DNA of 64,000 nt from Actinomadura atramentaria DSM 43919 (GCF_000381885.1 NZ_KB907213.1:106151-170150); one strand, 5' to 3'. Shown: positions 52,191-62,333, counted from the stretch's first letter. Made by a program: numbers and translations. Notes: generated by a model not told the origin, from the letters alone.

Positions 52191-53161
52191 CAACCGAAGG
52201 TCCGGTCGACCGCGTCGAGGATGCGGTCGAGGTCGGGCAGGTAGTGGTCCTCGATCCGGGACGGCGGGTAGGGCGTCGAGTATCCGCCGACCCGCAGCAC
52301 CGGTGCCTCCAGCGAGTAGAAGCACCGCTCGGTGATCCGCGCGGCCAGCTCCGCCCCGAACCCGCCGAAGACGGGCGCCTCGTGGACGACGACGCATCGC
52401 CCCGTCCGCCGGACGGACGCGGTGATCGCGTCGATGTCGAGCGGGTTGAGCGACCGCAGGTCCACGACCTCCAGCGACCGTCCCTCCTCGGCGGCGGCGG
52501 ACGCGGCCTCCAGGCAGGTCTTCACCGAGGGCCCGTAGGCGAGGACGGTCACGTCCGTCCCCGGCTGGACGACCTTGGCGGCGTGCGGGTCGGGCAGCGG
52601 CGCGTCCAGATCGACGTCCGCCTTGTCCCAGTACCGCCGCTTCGGCTCGAAGAAGATCACCGGGTCCGGCGACGCGATGGCCTGCCGGATCATCGTGTAC
52701 GCGTCGGCGGCGTTGGAGCACGCCACGACCCGCAGCCCGGCCGTGTGCGCGAAGTACGCCTCCGGCGACTCCGAATGGTGTTCGACCGCCCCGATCCCGC
52801 CGCCGCACGGAATCCGCACGACGACCGGCAGCCCCACGGTCCCCAGGGACCGCATGTGCATCTTGGCGAGCTGCGTGACGATCTGGTCCGTCGCGGGGAA
52901 CACGAACCCGTCGAACTGGATCTCCACCACGGGCCGGTACCCGCGCAGCGCCAGCCCGATCGCGGTCCCGACGATGCCGGACTCCGCGAGCGGCGTGTCG
53001 ATGACGCGCTCCTCGCCGAAGTCCTTCTGGAGCCCGTCCGTGACGCGGAAGACGCCGCCGAGCCGCCCCACGTCCTCGCCCATGACCAGGACCTTCGGGT
53101 CTTCTTCCATCGCGCGCCGCATGCCCTCGTTGAGGGCGCGGCCCAACGTCAGCGTGGTCAC
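52187..53161 (-). CDS. 2-Oxoacid dehydrogenase E1 component, beta subunit
   Basis: The 324-aa protein begins with ALNEGMRRAMEEDPKVLVMGEDVGRLGGVFRVTDGL and contains AKMHMRSLG and GGGIGAVEHHSESPEAYF, the E1-beta signatures. It forms the thiamine-diphosphate enzyme with the alpha subunit. GTG at 53161 overlaps the E1 alpha stop by 4 nt, and the E2 start overlaps its stop: a tightly coupled operon. Sequence style (GIGAVEHHSES) is close to the branched-chain enzyme, though pyruvate cannot be excluded. Confidence 0.93.
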   Translation of the reverse strand: MTTLTLGRALNEGMRRAMEEDPKVLVMGEDVGRLGGVFRVTDGLQKDFGEERVIDTPLAESGIVGTAIGLALRGYRPVVEIQFDGFVFPATDQIVTQLAKMHMRSLGTVGLPVVVRIPCGGGIGAVEHHSESPEAYFAHTAGLRVVACSNAADAYTMIRQAIASPDPVIFFEPKRRYWDKADVDLDAPLPDPHAAKVVQPGTDVTVLAYGPSVKTCLEAASAAAEEGRSLEVVDLRSLNPLDIDAITASVRRTGRCVVVHEAPVFGGFGAELAARITERCFYSLEAPVLRVGGYSTPYPPSRIEDHYLPDLDRILDAVDRTFGW

Positions 53162-54288
53162 GCCGGCACCTCCTCGAAGGTGTCGAGGTAGGCGGCGAAC
53201 GCCTCCTGCTCTTCGGTCATCAGCGGGTGCGGGGCGGCGTAGACGTGCTCGAACATCGCCCCGGGCGGCGGATCGGGCAGCGCGCGGCACTCCTTGCGCA
53301 GGTCGGCGGCGACGGCCTTCGCCTCGTCGTCCACAGACCTGAAGAACGTTTCGGAGGCCAGCCCCTCGCGTGCCAGGTACGCGCGGACGCGCTCGATCGG
53401 GTCCTTGAGCTTCCACGCCTCTTCGTCCGACTTGAGCCGGTACCGCGTGGGGTCGTCCGTCGTCGTGTGCGCGCCCATCCGGTACGTGTACGCCTCGACG
53501 AGCGTCGGGCCCTGCCCCGTCCGGGCGTTCTCCAGCGCGGCCCGCGTCACGGCCAGGCACGCCAGCACGTCGTTGCCGTCCACCCGGACGCCCGGGAACC
53601 CGAACCCCTGCGCGCGCCGGTACAGCGGAATCCGGCTCTGCCGCTCCAGCGGCTCGGAGATCGCCCACTGGTTGTTCTGGCAGAAGAACACGATCGGCGC
53701 GTGCGCGACGGACGCGAACACGAACGCCTCGTTGACGTCGCCCTGGGAGGTGGCGCCGTCCCCGAAGTACGCGATGGCCGCGCCCGCGTTCGGCGTCCCG
53801 AGGACCCCGTCCCGCTGGATGCCCATCGCGTAGCCGGTCGCGTGCAGCGTCTGGCTGCCGATCACGATCGTGTAGAGGTGGAACCCGTGCTCGGCGGGGT
53901 TCCAGCCGGAGTGGTTGACGCCGCGGAACATCCCGAGCAGCTTGATCGGCTCGACGCCCCGGCAGTACGCGACGCCGTGTTCGCGGTAGGTGGGGAACAC
54001 CATGTCGGTGCCGGTCAGCGCCCGGCCGGAGCCGATCTGCGCGGCCTCCTGCCCGAGCAGCGACGCCCACAGCCCGAGCTCGCCCTGCCGGGTGAGGGAG
54101 ACGGCCTCGCGGTCGATGCCGCGGACGACGACCAGGTCGCGGTACAGCCCGCGCAGCTCGTCGGCGGTCACGTCCAGCGGGTAGTCGGGGTGTTCGACGC
54201 GCTCGCCCTCGGGCGTCAGGAGCTGCACGAGCCCCGGTCCGCCGTCGTCGCCCTGGTGGGGCGCGGCGCGCATGGAGTCGATCGTCAT
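53158..54288 (-). CDS. 2-Oxoacid dehydrogenase E1 component, alpha subunit
   Basis: The 376-aa protein has the ThDP-binding motif GDGATSQGDVNEAFVFASV...CQNN and the phosphorylation-loop-like segment YRMGAHTTTDDPTRYR. It decarboxylates the 2-oxoacid and passes the acyl group to the E2 lipoyl arm. The ATG at 54288 follows GGAGGG. It is the first gene of the leftward E1 alpha-E1 beta-E2 operon; no E3 gene is present here, so the shared E3 must be elsewhere. Confidence 0.94.
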   Translation of the reverse strand: MTIDSMRAAPHQGDDGGPGLVQLLTPEGERVEHPDYPLDVTADELRGLYRDLVVVRGIDREAVSLTRQGELGLWASLLGQEAAQIGSGRALTGTDMVFPTYREHGVAYCRGVEPIKLLGMFRGVNHSGWNPAEHGFHLYTIVIGSQTLHATGYAMGIQRDGVLGTPNAGAAIAYFGDGATSQGDVNEAFVFASVAHAPIVFFCQNNQWAISEPLERQSRIPLYRRAQGFGFPGVRVDGNDVLACLAVTRAALENARTGQGPTLVEAYTYRMGAHTTTDDPTRYRLKSDEEAWKLKDPIERVRAYLAREGLASETFFRSVDDEAKAVAADLRKECRALPDPPPGAMFEHVYAAPHPLMTEEQEAFAAYLDTFEEVPA

Positions 54289-54458
54289 CGATGACCCTCC
54301 TCGTTCGGGGTCCGGACGCGGGATCGCCGCGGCCGGGCCGGCCTCGGAGGCGTTCACCCCGGATGAGGGATGAAAGCCACGAAACTCATCGTGACAGACA
54401 TCACGCCCCGGGGCGCAACCCCCGATGCCGGGTTACGTACCCCCGATCCACAGGCGGC

Positions 54459-56072
54459 TCACTCCCTTGACAACGCCCGCGTCGCCCCCGCCGCCACCGT
54501 CAGTCCCAGCAGCAGCCCCGCCGCCGTCAGCAGGTTCGCGATCCACTGGTAGAGCCCGGACGGCGCGTACTCCGCCTCCTGCCCGAGGCTCCCGATCGGC
54601 AGCAGCAGGTCCAGCGTGTAGAAGAACGCGTTGAAATGCGGGTGGTGCCCGTCGTCCAGGACGCCGGGCCGGTGCAGCGAGAACACGACCGTCCCGAACG
54701 CGAGCAGCCCCGCGAGCCAGCTCGCCGCGCGGAACGGCCGGTAGCCGTAGCCGACGAGGATGTCCTGCGCCCACCCGACGATCTTGCGCGGCAGCCCCTG
54801 CGTCGCGCGCCGGTCGCGGGCCTTGGCGAGCAGCACCGACCGGCCCTCGGCGTCCAGCCCGAGGGTCCGGTAGGTCTGCGCGAGCCGCTCGTAGGGCTGC
54901 GGCTGGTAGCCGTCGGTGTCGCGGCGGAGCCAGTCGAGGCGCTGCCGGGCGGTGAGCGGCGGTTCCAGCGTCTCGTACTGGAACCCGTCGAGCTGGAGCC
55001 GGTCGGGCCAGGTCGCGGGGTCGTCGCGCAGCAGGTTGACCTTGGCGTACGACAGGTCGACGGTCGCGTGGACGACGTGCGCGGGCCGCAGCACGACGTC
55101 CTCGGCCTGGAGCCGCTGGAGGCTCAGCGCCGTCCCGTCGTGCGCGAGTTTCGCGCCGCGCAGGTCGAGCTGCCCGGCGATGCGCGCGCCCGCGAAGCTG
55201 ACCGCGCCCTCGGCGGTGAACCCGTCCGAGCAGTAGACGTCGGTGTCCACGACGAGGTCGCCCGCGTTCAGCGCCGTCCGCCCGGGATGCGACAGATCCG
55301 CGCCGACGAACGACAGGTAGCCGCCGACCCGCGCGCCGCGCAGCCGCACCTCGCCGCGCGCCCGGAACCCGCCGTCGCAGAACACGTTCGCGCCGACGTC
55401 GAGGCGACTCGCGTACAGCGCGGCCCCGTCGGGGTTGTCGAGCCGCGCCTGCCGCAGGATGAGCTGCCCGCCGATCCGCGCGCCGGGCAGCCGCACCTCG
55501 CCCTCGGCGGTGAAGCCCCGGTCGCAGTAGACGTTGGCGTCCACGGTGAGCCGGTCGCCGAGCAGCGCGTCCCCGCCGGGATTGCGCAGCGTGACGCCCG
55601 ACATGTTCAGGATGCCCGTGACGTGCGCGCCGTCCAGCCACAGCCCGCCGCCGACGACGCTGCCCTCCAGCCACAGGTGGCCGTCCACCCGCGCGCCGGA
55701 CGCGACGAGCCCCGGCAGCGAGCAGCGCAGCAGGTGGACGCTGCTCATCGTCGCCCAGTACAGCCGCGGTGCCTCGTCGAACGCGCACGCGGTCAGCTCC
55801 AGCGGCACGTCCACCCGCGCGTGCCCGAGGTCCAGCGACCCGGTGACGCGCGCGCCCGCGAGCCGCACGCCGGGGACGCGGCCGGGCTCCGGCTCCGCGA
55901 CGCCCGCGAGCAGCGCCGTGATCACCTCGGCGCGGACGAGCCGCTCCGGACCCCACTGGACACCGGTGGGATCGTCGGCGGGTCCATGCCCGCCCGACAG
56001 GTCCACCGACGCGCCCTGCCGGTACGCCTCCCACAGGCGGCGTTCGGGCGGCGTCAGCTCGTCGGGGTTCAT
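54459..56072 (-). CDS. Beta-helix repeat membrane protein (second solenoid protein)
   Basis: The 537-aa protein has ~400 residues of pentapeptide-like and right-handed beta-helix repeats (GARVTGSLDLGHARV, GGQLILRQARLDN, GARIAGQLDLRGAKL), with recurring YCD/FCD cysteines. It ends with a segment ...RQRLDWLRRDTDGYQPQPYERLAQTYR and two membrane helices (WLAGLLAFGTVVFSL, LLTAAGLLLGLTVAAGA). Such proteins are often annotated membrane-associated oxidoreductase without evidence; I see no cofactor site. GGAGACG precedes the ATG. Confidence 0.8.
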   Translation of the reverse strand: MNPDELTPPERRLWEAYRQGASVDLSGGHGPADDPTGVQWGPERLVRAEVITALLAGVAEPEPGRVPGVRLAGARVTGSLDLGHARVDVPLELTACAFDEAPRLYWATMSSVHLLRCSLPGLVASGARVDGHLWLEGSVVGGGLWLDGAHVTGILNMSGVTLRNPGGDALLGDRLTVDANVYCDRGFTAEGEVRLPGARIGGQLILRQARLDNPDGAALYASRLDVGANVFCDGGFRARGEVRLRGARVGGYLSFVGADLSHPGRTALNAGDLVVDTDVYCSDGFTAEGAVSFAGARIAGQLDLRGAKLAHDGTALSLQRLQAEDVVLRPAHVVHATVDLSYAKVNLLRDDPATWPDRLQLDGFQYETLEPPLTARQRLDWLRRDTDGYQPQPYERLAQTYRTLGLDAEGRSVLLAKARDRRATQGLPRKIVGWAQDILVGYGYRPFRAASWLAGLLAFGTVVFSLHRPGVLDDGHHPHFNAFFYTLDLLLPIGSLGQEAEYAPSGLYQWIANLLTAAGLLLGLTVAAGATRALSRE

Positions 56073-56179
56073 GACAACGTCTCCGGGGGGATGGTGACTT
56101 CTGCCCTGTCATGGTGCCGTACGCTTCCTGTCGTCAGGGAAACGTGCGGAGAACACGCAGATCAGTGAGGGGGCGGCTC

Positions 56180-56422
56180 GTGGCTCGCGTCGTCGTGGAC
56201 GTCATGCTCAAGCCGGAGATCCTCGACCCGCAGGGGCAGGCCATCGCCCGGAAGCTGCCGCAGCTCGGGTTCTCCGGGGTCACCGCCGTCCGCCAGGGCA
56301 AGCGGTTCGAGGTCGAGGTGGACGGCCCGGCCGACGACGCCGCGCTGGAGCAGGTCCGCAAGATCGCCGAGACGCTGCTGGCGAACCCGGTCATCGAGAC
56401 GTTCGAGGTCCGGCCGCTCTAG
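56180..56422 (+). CDS. purS: FGAM synthase subunit PurS
   Basis: The 80-aa protein (VVVDVMLKPEILDPQGQAIAR, LGFSGVTAVRQGKRFEVEV, LANPVIETFEV) is a complete PurS, the small dimerising subunit of formylglycinamidine ribonucleotide synthase. It starts with GTG behind GAGGGGG. PurQ and PurL follow at 57117 and 57859, so the whole PurSQL enzyme is encoded here, with one unrelated gene in between. Confidence 0.95.
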   Translation: MARVVVDVMLKPEILDPQGQAIARKLPQLGFSGVTAVRQGKRFEVEVDGPADDAALEQVRKIAETLLANPVIETFEVRPL

Positions 56423-56579
56423 CGCCCCGTCCGCGTAAGGCGCGCGTCACCGCCTCGCCCCGCAAAGACCCCACAGCGTAACGATTACGGCCTTACGCGG
56501 CGGGGCACCCCTTAACAGGTACCGAGTCCGATTCGCGGTGTCCGGACCAGGGGGGCCTGGAAATGACGCGAGGTGGCCC

Positions 56580-57026
56580 GTGGACGTGAGCTTCTCGCTG
56601 GCGATGCCCGGCGAGGCCCCGACGATCCCGCTGGTCAGGCGGCTGGTCGGGGATCTGCTGCGGGGCCTCGGCGCCGACGGGGAGTGCGTGGCCGACCTCC
56701 TGATCGCCCTCTCCGAGGCGTGTACGAACGCGGTCGAGCACGCGCGCGGCGACTACGAGATCGACGGGCTGGTGGACGGAGAGTGGTGCCGCCTGCGCGT
56801 CTCGGACTGGGGAACCGGCGCGAGTGAGGCATCTCTCACCCCCGATCGCGGCGACTTGGCCGAGTCCGGACGCGGGATTAGGATAATGCGGGCCTTGGTG
56901 GACGATCTGCGCATCGACCCGGCCCCCGACCGGGGTACCGTCGTCCACCTGCGCAAGCGCCTGACCTGGCGGGACGAGACCGCCCTCCGGCGCCTTGGGC
57001 GCAGCCTCATCCGCAGCGCCGGGTAG
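56580..57026 (+). CDS. Anti-sigma-factor-like ATP-binding protein (HATPase, RsbW type)
   Basis: The 148-aa protein has the single GHKL ATPase domain of SpoIIAB/RsbW-like serine kinases: ADLLIALSEACTNAVEHARG (N box), RVSDWGTG (G1 box) and ESGRGIRIMRALVDDLRI (G2 box). It starts with GTG behind GAGGTG. Such proteins bind and hold down sigma factors or phosphorylate anti-anti-sigma factors. It lies between purS and purQ on the same strand, which is unusual company; no anti-anti-sigma gene is near. Confidence 0.88.
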   Translation: MDVSFSLAMPGEAPTIPLVRRLVGDLLRGLGADGECVADLLIALSEACTNAVEHARGDYEIDGLVDGEWCRLRVSDWGTGASEASLTPDRGDLAESGRGIRIMRALVDDLRIDPAPDRGTVVHLRKRLTWRDETALRRLGRSLIRSAG

Positions 57027-57116
57027 ATTGGGGTCCGCGCGGGGATCGTGCGACGCGCATCGGTGATCGGCGGGCAACGCCGCCCATCTCCGGCAACCCT
57101 CACTTAAGGAACGAAG

Positions 57117-57797
57117 ATGGATGCTGCCCGGGTAGGGGTCATCACCTTCCCAGGTTCCCTCGACGACCGCGACGCCGCGCGCGCCGTGCGGCTGGCCGGC
57201 GCCGAGCCGGTCGCCCTCTGGCACGCCGACGACGACCTGAAGGACGTCGACGCCGTCGTGCTCCCCGGCGGGTTCTCCTACGGGGACTACCTGCGGGCCG
57301 GGGCCATCGCGCGCTTCGCGCCGCTGATGGGCGCCCTGGTCGACGCCGCGCACGGGGGCCTGCCGGTCCTCGGCATCTGCAACGGGTTCCAGGTGCTGTG
57401 CGAGTCGCACCTGCTGCCCGGCGCGCTGCTGCCCAACGCGGGCCTGCACTTCGTCTGCCGCGACCAGCGGCTGCGGATCGACGACGCCGACACGGCCTGG
57501 ACGCGCGACTACAGCACCGGGCAGGAGATCGTCGTCCCGATCAAGAACCGCGACGGCCGGTACGTCGCGGACCCGCGCACCCTCGCGGAGCTGGAGGGCG
57601 AGGGCCGCGTCGTCGCCCGGTACCTCGACCTGAACCCCAACGGCTCCCTGAACGACATCGCGGGCGTGCGCAACGAGGCGGGCAACGTCGTCGGCCTCAT
57701 GCCGCACCCCGAGCACGCGGTCGAGTCGCTGACCGGGCCGTCCACCGACGGGCTCGGGTTCTTCACCTCGATCGTCAAGCGGCTGGTCGAGGCGTGA
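57117..57797 (+). CDS. purQ: FGAM synthase glutaminase subunit PurQ
   Basis: The 226-aa class-I amidotransferase provides ammonia from Gln. Nucleophile Cys is in [10 protein letters not shown], and the His/Glu pair in MPHPEHAVE near the end. Spacing to purL is 61 bp. Length and layout are normal for PurQ. Confidence 0.96.
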   Translation: MDAARVGVITFPGSLDDRDAARAVRLAGAEPVALWHADDDLKDVDAVVLPGGFSYGDYLRAGAIARFAPLMGALVDAAHGGLPVLGICNGFQVLCESHLLPGALLPNAGLHFVCRDQRLRIDDADTAWTRDYSTGQEIVVPIKNRDGRYVADPRTLAELEGEGRVVARYLDLNPNGSLNDIAGVRNEAGNVVGLMPHPEHAVESLTGPSTDGLGFFTSIVKRLVEA

Positions 57798-57858
57798 CCG
57801 GGGGCAGTACGGCGACGGGCGGTGCCGCCTTCGCACCGTCGTGGAGAGGGGGAGACCG

Positions 57859-60800
57859 ATGAGCGAGCAGCGTCCCGACGCGCCCGGGTCGGACCGCAGG
57901 TCCCGGCGCGGGCACGACGAGCCCAGCCTGGAGTGGCTGGAGGACCTCAAGTCCGACGCCGACGACCCCGAGCTCGCACCGGTGGACCCCGCGGTCACCG
58001 AGGCGTTCGAGGCCATCGTGGAGGAGGGCGACGCGGCCGCGCGGCGGTCGTCGGCCGCCAACCCCGTCGTGCCGCCGGCCGCCGGGGCCGAGCCGGGACG
58101 GCCGCCCGCGCCCGAGGAGGCCGACGAGCTGACGCCGACGCCGCCGCCCGCGCCGGGCCTCGCGCCCGCCGACGCGGACGCCGAGTTCGTGCGGGCGCTC
58201 GCCGAGGAGGGGCCGCTGCCGGGCGTCGTCGCGGGGGACTCGGGCGAGCAGCCCGCGGTTTCGGGGACGGGGCCGCAGCCTGCTGTGACGTCGAACACCG
58301 GGCCGCAGCCTGCGGTTTCGGGGAACACCGGGCCGCAGCCTGCGGTGTCCGGCAACACTGGTCCGCAGCCTGCCGTCTCCGGGAACACCGGTCCCCAGCC
58401 TGCTGTCTCCGGCAACACCGGTCCCCAGCCTGCCGTTTCGGGTAACACCGGACCGCAGCCTGCCGTGTCAGGGAACACCGGCCCGCAGCCCGCAGTCTCG
58501 GGCAACACCGGGCCGCAGCCTGCGGTTTCCGGGAACACCGGGCCGCAGCCCGCCGTGCCGGGCAACACCGGCCCGCAGCCCGCCGTGCCGGGCAACACCG
58601 GCCCGCAGCCCGCCGTGCCGGGCAACACCGGGCCGCAGCCCGCCGTCTCCGGCAACACCGGCCCCCAGCCCGCCGTGCCGGGCAATACCGGCCCGCAACC
58701 GGCCGTCCCGTCCAACACCGGCCCGCAGCCCGCCGTCTCCGGCGACACCGGCCCCCAGCCCGCCGTGGGCGGCACGGGACCGCAGCCCGCCGTCGCCGGC
58801 ACCGGCGAGCGCCCCGTCGCCGAGCCGGTCACCGACACCGTCGAGACCGCCCGCCGCACCCCCGACCGCCCGCAGCCGTTCGCCGAGCTGGGCATGAAGG
58901 ACGACGAGTACAGGCGCGTCCGCGACATCCTCGGCCGCCGCCCCACCTCCGCCGAGCTGGCGATCTACTCGGTGATGTGGAGCGAGCACTGCTCGTACAA
59001 GTCCAGCAAGGTCCACCTGCGGCAGTTCGGCGAGAAGGCCCCGCAGTCCGACGCACTGCTCGTCGGCATGGGCGAGAACGCGGGCGTCGTGGACATCGGC
59101 CAGGGCTGGGCGGTGACGTTCAAGGTCGAGTCGCACAACCACCCGTCCTACGTGGAGCCGTACCAGGGCGCCGCGACGGGCGTCGGCGGCATCGTCCGCG
59201 ACATCATGTCGATGGGCGCGCGGCCGATCGCCGTCATGGACTCGCTGCGCTTCGGCCCGGCGGACGCGCCCGACACGCAGCGGGTGCTGCCCGGCGTCGT
59301 CGCGGGCGTCGGCGGGTACGGCAACTCGCTCGGCCTGCCCAACATCGGCGGCGAGACGGTCTTCGACGCCTGCTACGCGCAGAACCCGCTGGTCAACGCG
59401 CTGTGCGTCGGCGTGATGAAGCACGGCGACATCAAGCGCGCGGCGGCCCCCGGCCCCGGCAACAAGGTGATCCTGTTCGGCGCGGGCACCGGCCCGGACG
59501 GCATCGGCGGCGCGTCGGTGCTGGCTTCGGCGACGTTCGACGACGAGTCGCACGCCAAGCGCCCGAGCGTCCAGGTCGGCGACCCGTTCATGGAGAAGAT
59601 CCTGATCGAGTGCTGCCTGGAGGTGTTCGCCGAGGACCTCGTCGTCGGCATCCAGGACCTCGGCGCGGCCGGGGTCTCGTGCGCGACGACGGAGCTGGCC
59701 GCCGCCGGGACGGGCGGCATGCACGTCGACCTGGACGCGGTGCCGCTCCGGGACGCGACGCTGCTGCCCGAAGAGATCCTGATGAGCGAGTCCCAGGAGC
59801 GCATGATGGCGGTCGTGGAGCCCGCCAAGGTCGAGCGGTTCCTGGAGATCTGCGCGCGCTGGGAGATCCCGGCGACCGTCATCGGCGAGGTGACCGACAC
59901 CGGCCGCCTGGTGATGACGTGGCGCGGCGAGACGATCGTGGACATCCCGCCGGGCACGGCCGCCGACGAGGGGCCGGTGTACGAGCGTCCGATCGCGCCG
60001 CCCGCCGACCTGGGGTCGCTGCAGAGCAACACGCCGGGGCAGCTCACGCGTCCGTCGAACGGCGACGAGCTGCGCCGGACGGTGCTGTGGCTCGCGGGCT
60101 CGCCGAACCTGGCGAGCAAGACGTGGGTGACGTCCCAGTACGACCGGTACGTCCTCGGCAACACGGTCCAGGCGATGCCGGAGAACGCGGGCGTCGTCCG
60201 GATCGACCCGGATTCGGGCCTCGGCATCGCGCTGTCCCTGGACGGCAACGGCCGCTACACGCGGCTCGACCCGTACTCGGGCGCGCAGCTCGCGCTGTCG
60301 GAGGCGTTCCGCAACGTCGCCGCGACGGGCGCGCGCCCGCTCGCGGTGACGAACTGCCTGAACTTCGGCTCCCCGGAGGACCCGGGCGTCATGTGGCAGT
60401 TCGCCCAGGCGACCGAGGGCCTGGCGGACGCGTGCCGCTACCTGGGCGTGCCGGTGACGGGCGGGAACGTCAGCTTCTACAACCAGACGGGCACGACGCC
60501 GATCAACCCGACGCCGGTCATCGGCGTGCTGGGCGTCCACGACGACGTCCGCCGCCGGGTGAACATGTCGTTCACGTCGGACGGGGCGACGCTCGCGCTG
60601 CTCGGTGAGACGCGCGAGGAGTTCGGCGGGTCGGAGTGGGCGCACGTCGTCTACCGGCACCTGGGCGGGCTGCCGCCGAAGGTGGACCTGGCGGCGGAGC
60701 TGGCGCTGGCGTCGGTGCTGGTCGCGGCGTCCCGCGAGGGGCTGCTGACGGCGGCGCACGACCTGTCGGACGGCGGCCTGTCGCAGGCGCTCGTTGAGTC

Positions 60801-61095
60801 GTGCCTGCGCGGCGGGCTCGGCGCGTCCATCACGCTGCCGGGCGACGCGTTCGTGACGCTGTTCAGCGAGTCGGTCGCGCGCGCGGTCGTGGCGATCCGC
60901 CCCGGCGGCGAGGCGCGCGTCGCGGCGCTGTGCGAGCAGGCCGGAGTCCCGGTGACGCAGCTCGGCGTCATCGGCGGCGACGAACTGCGCGTGACGGGCC
61001 GGGTCGGCGAGGCCGAGGCCCAGGAGCTGTTCGCCATTCCGCTGTCGGAACTCCGCGAATCCCACGAGCGCACCCTGCCCAGCTACGCGGGTTAG
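57859..61095 (+). CDS. purL: FGAM synthase catalytic subunit PurL with long repetitive N-terminal extension
   Basis: The 1078-aa protein makes formylglycinamidine ribonucleotide from FGAR, ATP and PurQ-derived ammonia. The catalytic core (residues ~340-1078, 739 aa) is a normal small-type Pur[48 protein letters not shown], and [10 protein letters not shown]. Residues 1-339 are extra: an acidic, Ala/Pro-rich part, then 18 copies of a TGPQPAV-based decapeptide. GAGAGGGGGAGA precedes the ATG, and no better start lies near 58870, so the extension is probably translated. Confidence 0.93.
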   Translation: MSEQRPDAPGSDRRSRRGHDEPSLEWLEDLKSDADDPELAPVDPAVTEAFEAIVEEGDAAARRSSAANPVVPPAAGAEPGRPPAPEEADELTPTPPPAPGLAPADADAEFVRALAEEGPLPGVVAGDSGEQPAVSGTGPQPAVTSNTGPQPAVSGNTGPQPAVSGNTGPQPAVSGNTGPQPAVSGNTGPQPAVSGNTGPQPAVSGNTGPQPAVSGNTGPQPAVSGNTGPQPAVPGNTGPQPAVPGNTGPQPAVPGNTGPQPAVSGNTGPQPAVPGNTGPQPAVPSNTGPQPAVSGDTGPQPAVGGTGPQPAVAGTGERPVAEPVTDTVETARRTPDRPQPFAELGMKDDEYRRVRDILGRRPTSAELAIYSVMWSEHCSYKSSKVHLRQFGEKAPQSDALLVGMGENAGVVDIGQGWAVTFKVESHNHPSYVEPYQGAATGVGGIVRDIMSMGARPIAVMDSLRFGPADAPDTQRVLPGVVAGVGGYGNSLGLPNIGGETVFDACYAQNPLVNALCVGVMKHGDIKRAAAPGPGNKVILFGAGTGPDGIGGASVLASATFDDESHAKRPSVQVGDPFMEKILIECCLEVFAEDLVVGIQDLGAAGVSCATTELAAAGTGGMHVDLDAVPLRDATLLPEEILMSESQERMMAVVEPAKVERFLEICARWEIPATVIGEVTDTGRLVMTWRGETIVDIPPGTAADEGPVYERPIAPPADLGSLQSNTPGQLTRPSNGDELRRTVLWLAGSPNLASKTWVTSQYDRYVLGNTVQAMPENAGVVRIDPDSGLGIALSLDGNGRYTRLDPYSGAQLALSEAFRNVAATGARPLAVTNCLNFGSPEDPGVMWQFAQATEGLADACRYLGVPVTGGNVSFYNQTGTTPINPTPVIGVLGVHDDVRRRVNMSFTSDGATLALLGETREEFGGSEWAHVVYRHLGGLPPKVDLAAELALASVLVAASREGLLTAAHDLSDGGLSQALVESCLRGGLGASITLPGDAFVTLFSESVARAVVAIRPGGEARVAALCEQAGVPVTQLGVIGGDELRVTGRVGEAEAQELFAIPLSELRESHERTLPSYAG
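58261..58800. repeat. 30-bp tandem repeat, 18 copies, in the purL N-terminal extension
   Basis: Each unit encodes a decapeptide built on NTGPQPAV with S/P/V at the end. All units are in frame; the first and the last two differ by small indels in the linker. Third-position changes between copies indicate that the array has existed for some time, while neighbouring identical copies point to recent homogenisation. Confidence 0.96.
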
Positions 61096-61105
61096 TCGAG
61101 TTGAA

Positions 61106-61139
61106 CGAGGCCCGGACCGTTCCCGCGGTCCGGGCCTCG
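61106..61139. terminator. Bidirectional terminator after purL
   Basis: CGAGGCCCGGACCG pairs with its full complement across a 6-nt loop (TTCCCG): a perfect 14-bp stem between purL and the convergent BldC-like gene. Confidence 0.9.
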
Positions 61140-61141
61140 CG

Positions 61142-61336
61142 TCATTCGTTCTCCACCGTCTCAAAGAACGCCCGAATGGCGTCCGCCGGATAACGCCGCC
61201 GCCCGGACGGCAACTGGATCACCGGAATCAACCCGGCCTTGGCCCAATTCGCGACGGTCCCGGAATGCACCCCGAACATCAACGCGACCTCCCGGGTCGT
61301 GAGCAGTTCCACGGGCGCCCACCCACGCGCGTTCAC
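61142..61336 (-). CDS. BldC-like small MerR-type HTH protein
   Basis: The 64-aa protein (ELLTTREVALMFGVHSGTVANWAKAGLIPVIQLPSGRRRYPADAIRAFF) is a single winged-HTH of the BldC/excisionase type, the group that binds direct repeats cooperatively in actinomycetes. The GTG at 61336 follows GGAGGGAG. It could be a BldC relative or a phage-type excisionase; no integrase is nearby, which favours the former. Confidence 0.85.
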   Translation of the reverse strand: MNARGWAPVELLTTREVALMFGVHSGTVANWAKAGLIPVIQLPSGRRRYPADAIRAFFETVENE

Positions 61337-61722
61337 CGCTCCCTCCCACCCACCGAAAAAACCCCCGACCAACGAGCCTTCACGAAAAGCGGACCGAAAC
61401 GATTTCCGCACGCCGCGCCCCCACGCGTCGGTGAGACCGGCTGACCACAGCGCCTCCGACCCGACGCGCCCCCACGCGTCCCCACGGGCCGCTGGCCCCT
61501 CGGCCGGACGCCGGACACGACGCAAGCCCGCGCACAGGCGTGGCTGCGGGGTTCGGAACCGGGGCGCCCGCCGGTACGCGCGCGTGCGGGTCTCCGTGCG
61601 GTCAGGGGCATGACGGCGTAGTTCCTTTCGGGGTTCGGCCTCCGGACCGCGCGGCACGGCGGCGGGGTCGCGCCGGATGCCTGAATGCCCGCGCGGCCCG
61701 GAGGAATTCGCGGTTGGGGGAG
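61337..61722. other. Gene-free gap with a 16-bp direct repeat
   Basis: No supported gene. CGCGCCCCCACGCGTC occurs at 61414 and 61465, 51 bp apart, upstream of the BldC-like gene; since BldC proteins bind direct repeats these are candidate sites, by position only. Confidence 0.45.
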
Positions 61723-62037
61723 TCACATCCGAGGTTCGCCGGACGACCGGCCCTCCGGGTGGAGCCCCCTCCTGGACGCCGGGCCGGGCCCGGCGCTGTC
61801 CTCCACCCGGAGGAGTTCATGGTCGATCGCGACCTGGACGAAGAGATCGAAGGACCGCCGCGCCCGATGCCGGACGGTGTCGACGGCGAGCGGCGAAATC
61901 CCGTACCGCCGCATCGCGCTGCGAAAGGCGGCGTCCGCGAGCTCCCAGACCTCGGCGACGCCCGCCCGACGGATGTCCGCTCCCGAAACGACATTCGCCT
62001 CACGCTGCGCGGACTCACCGGCCTCGACGCCGCTCAT
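61723..62037 (-). CDS. Hypothetical protein, 104 aa
   Basis: The protein begins MSGVEAGESAQREANVVSG, has a helical middle (VAEVWELADAAFRSAMRRYGISPLAVDTVRHRARRSFDLFVQVAIDHELL), and ends in a Gly/Pro/Arg-rich tail. Its ATG overlaps the stop of the upstream gene by one base (TGATG). No domain recognised. Its company (XRE and DUF397 genes) is common in actinomycete genomes. Confidence 0.62.
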   Translation of the reverse strand: MSGVEAGESAQREANVVSGADIRRAGVAEVWELADAAFRSAMRRYGISPLAVDTVRHRARRSFDLFVQVAIDHELLRVEDSAGPGPASRRGLHPEGRSSGEPRM

Positions 62038-62333
62038 CAGCGCTCCGGATGGCTGCGAATACCGAGCATCTCCGCAACGGCCCGAGCCGCCCGGACGGGA
62101 TCGCTGGTCGGCGCGATGTTCCGACGCGGATCGAACCCGAGGACGTACGTCCACCCGTCCCGCCCCATGTCGCACCCGATGTCCTGCCCGACGCGCCCAT
62201 GAAAGACCCGCAGCAACGGCGGCAGCCCCGCACTGAACTGCGCGACCTCCGTACGGACGCCCGGATACCGCTCCCGAAGCGTCAACGCGAGCACGTCGAG
62301 GAACGTGACACGCTGATTCGACGGCCGACTCAT
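62037..62333 (-). CDS. Hypothetical protein, 98 aa
   Basis: The protein reads MSRPSNQRVTFLDVLALTLRERYPGV..., with a compact alpha/beta pattern and GWTYVLGFDPRRNIAP near residue 65, ending with a helix. GAGGGGGC lies 6 nt before the ATG. It is coupled to the 104-aa gene after it. Probably a two-gene operon divergent from the XRE regulator gene. Confidence 0.65.
   Translation of the reverse strand: MSRPSNQRVTFLDVLALTLRERYPGVRTEVAQFSAGLPPLLRVFHGRVGQDIGCDMGRDGWTYVLGFDPRRNIAPTSDPVRAARAVAEMLGIRSHPER

Noticed and set aside
56100..56180. Purine riboswitch before purS
   Set aside because: The ~80-nt leader has no three-way-junction pattern; nothing supports an aptamer.
58468..61164. 898-residue open frame antisense to purL
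   Set aside because: It mirrors purL codons and the repeat array; no ribosome site or family pattern.
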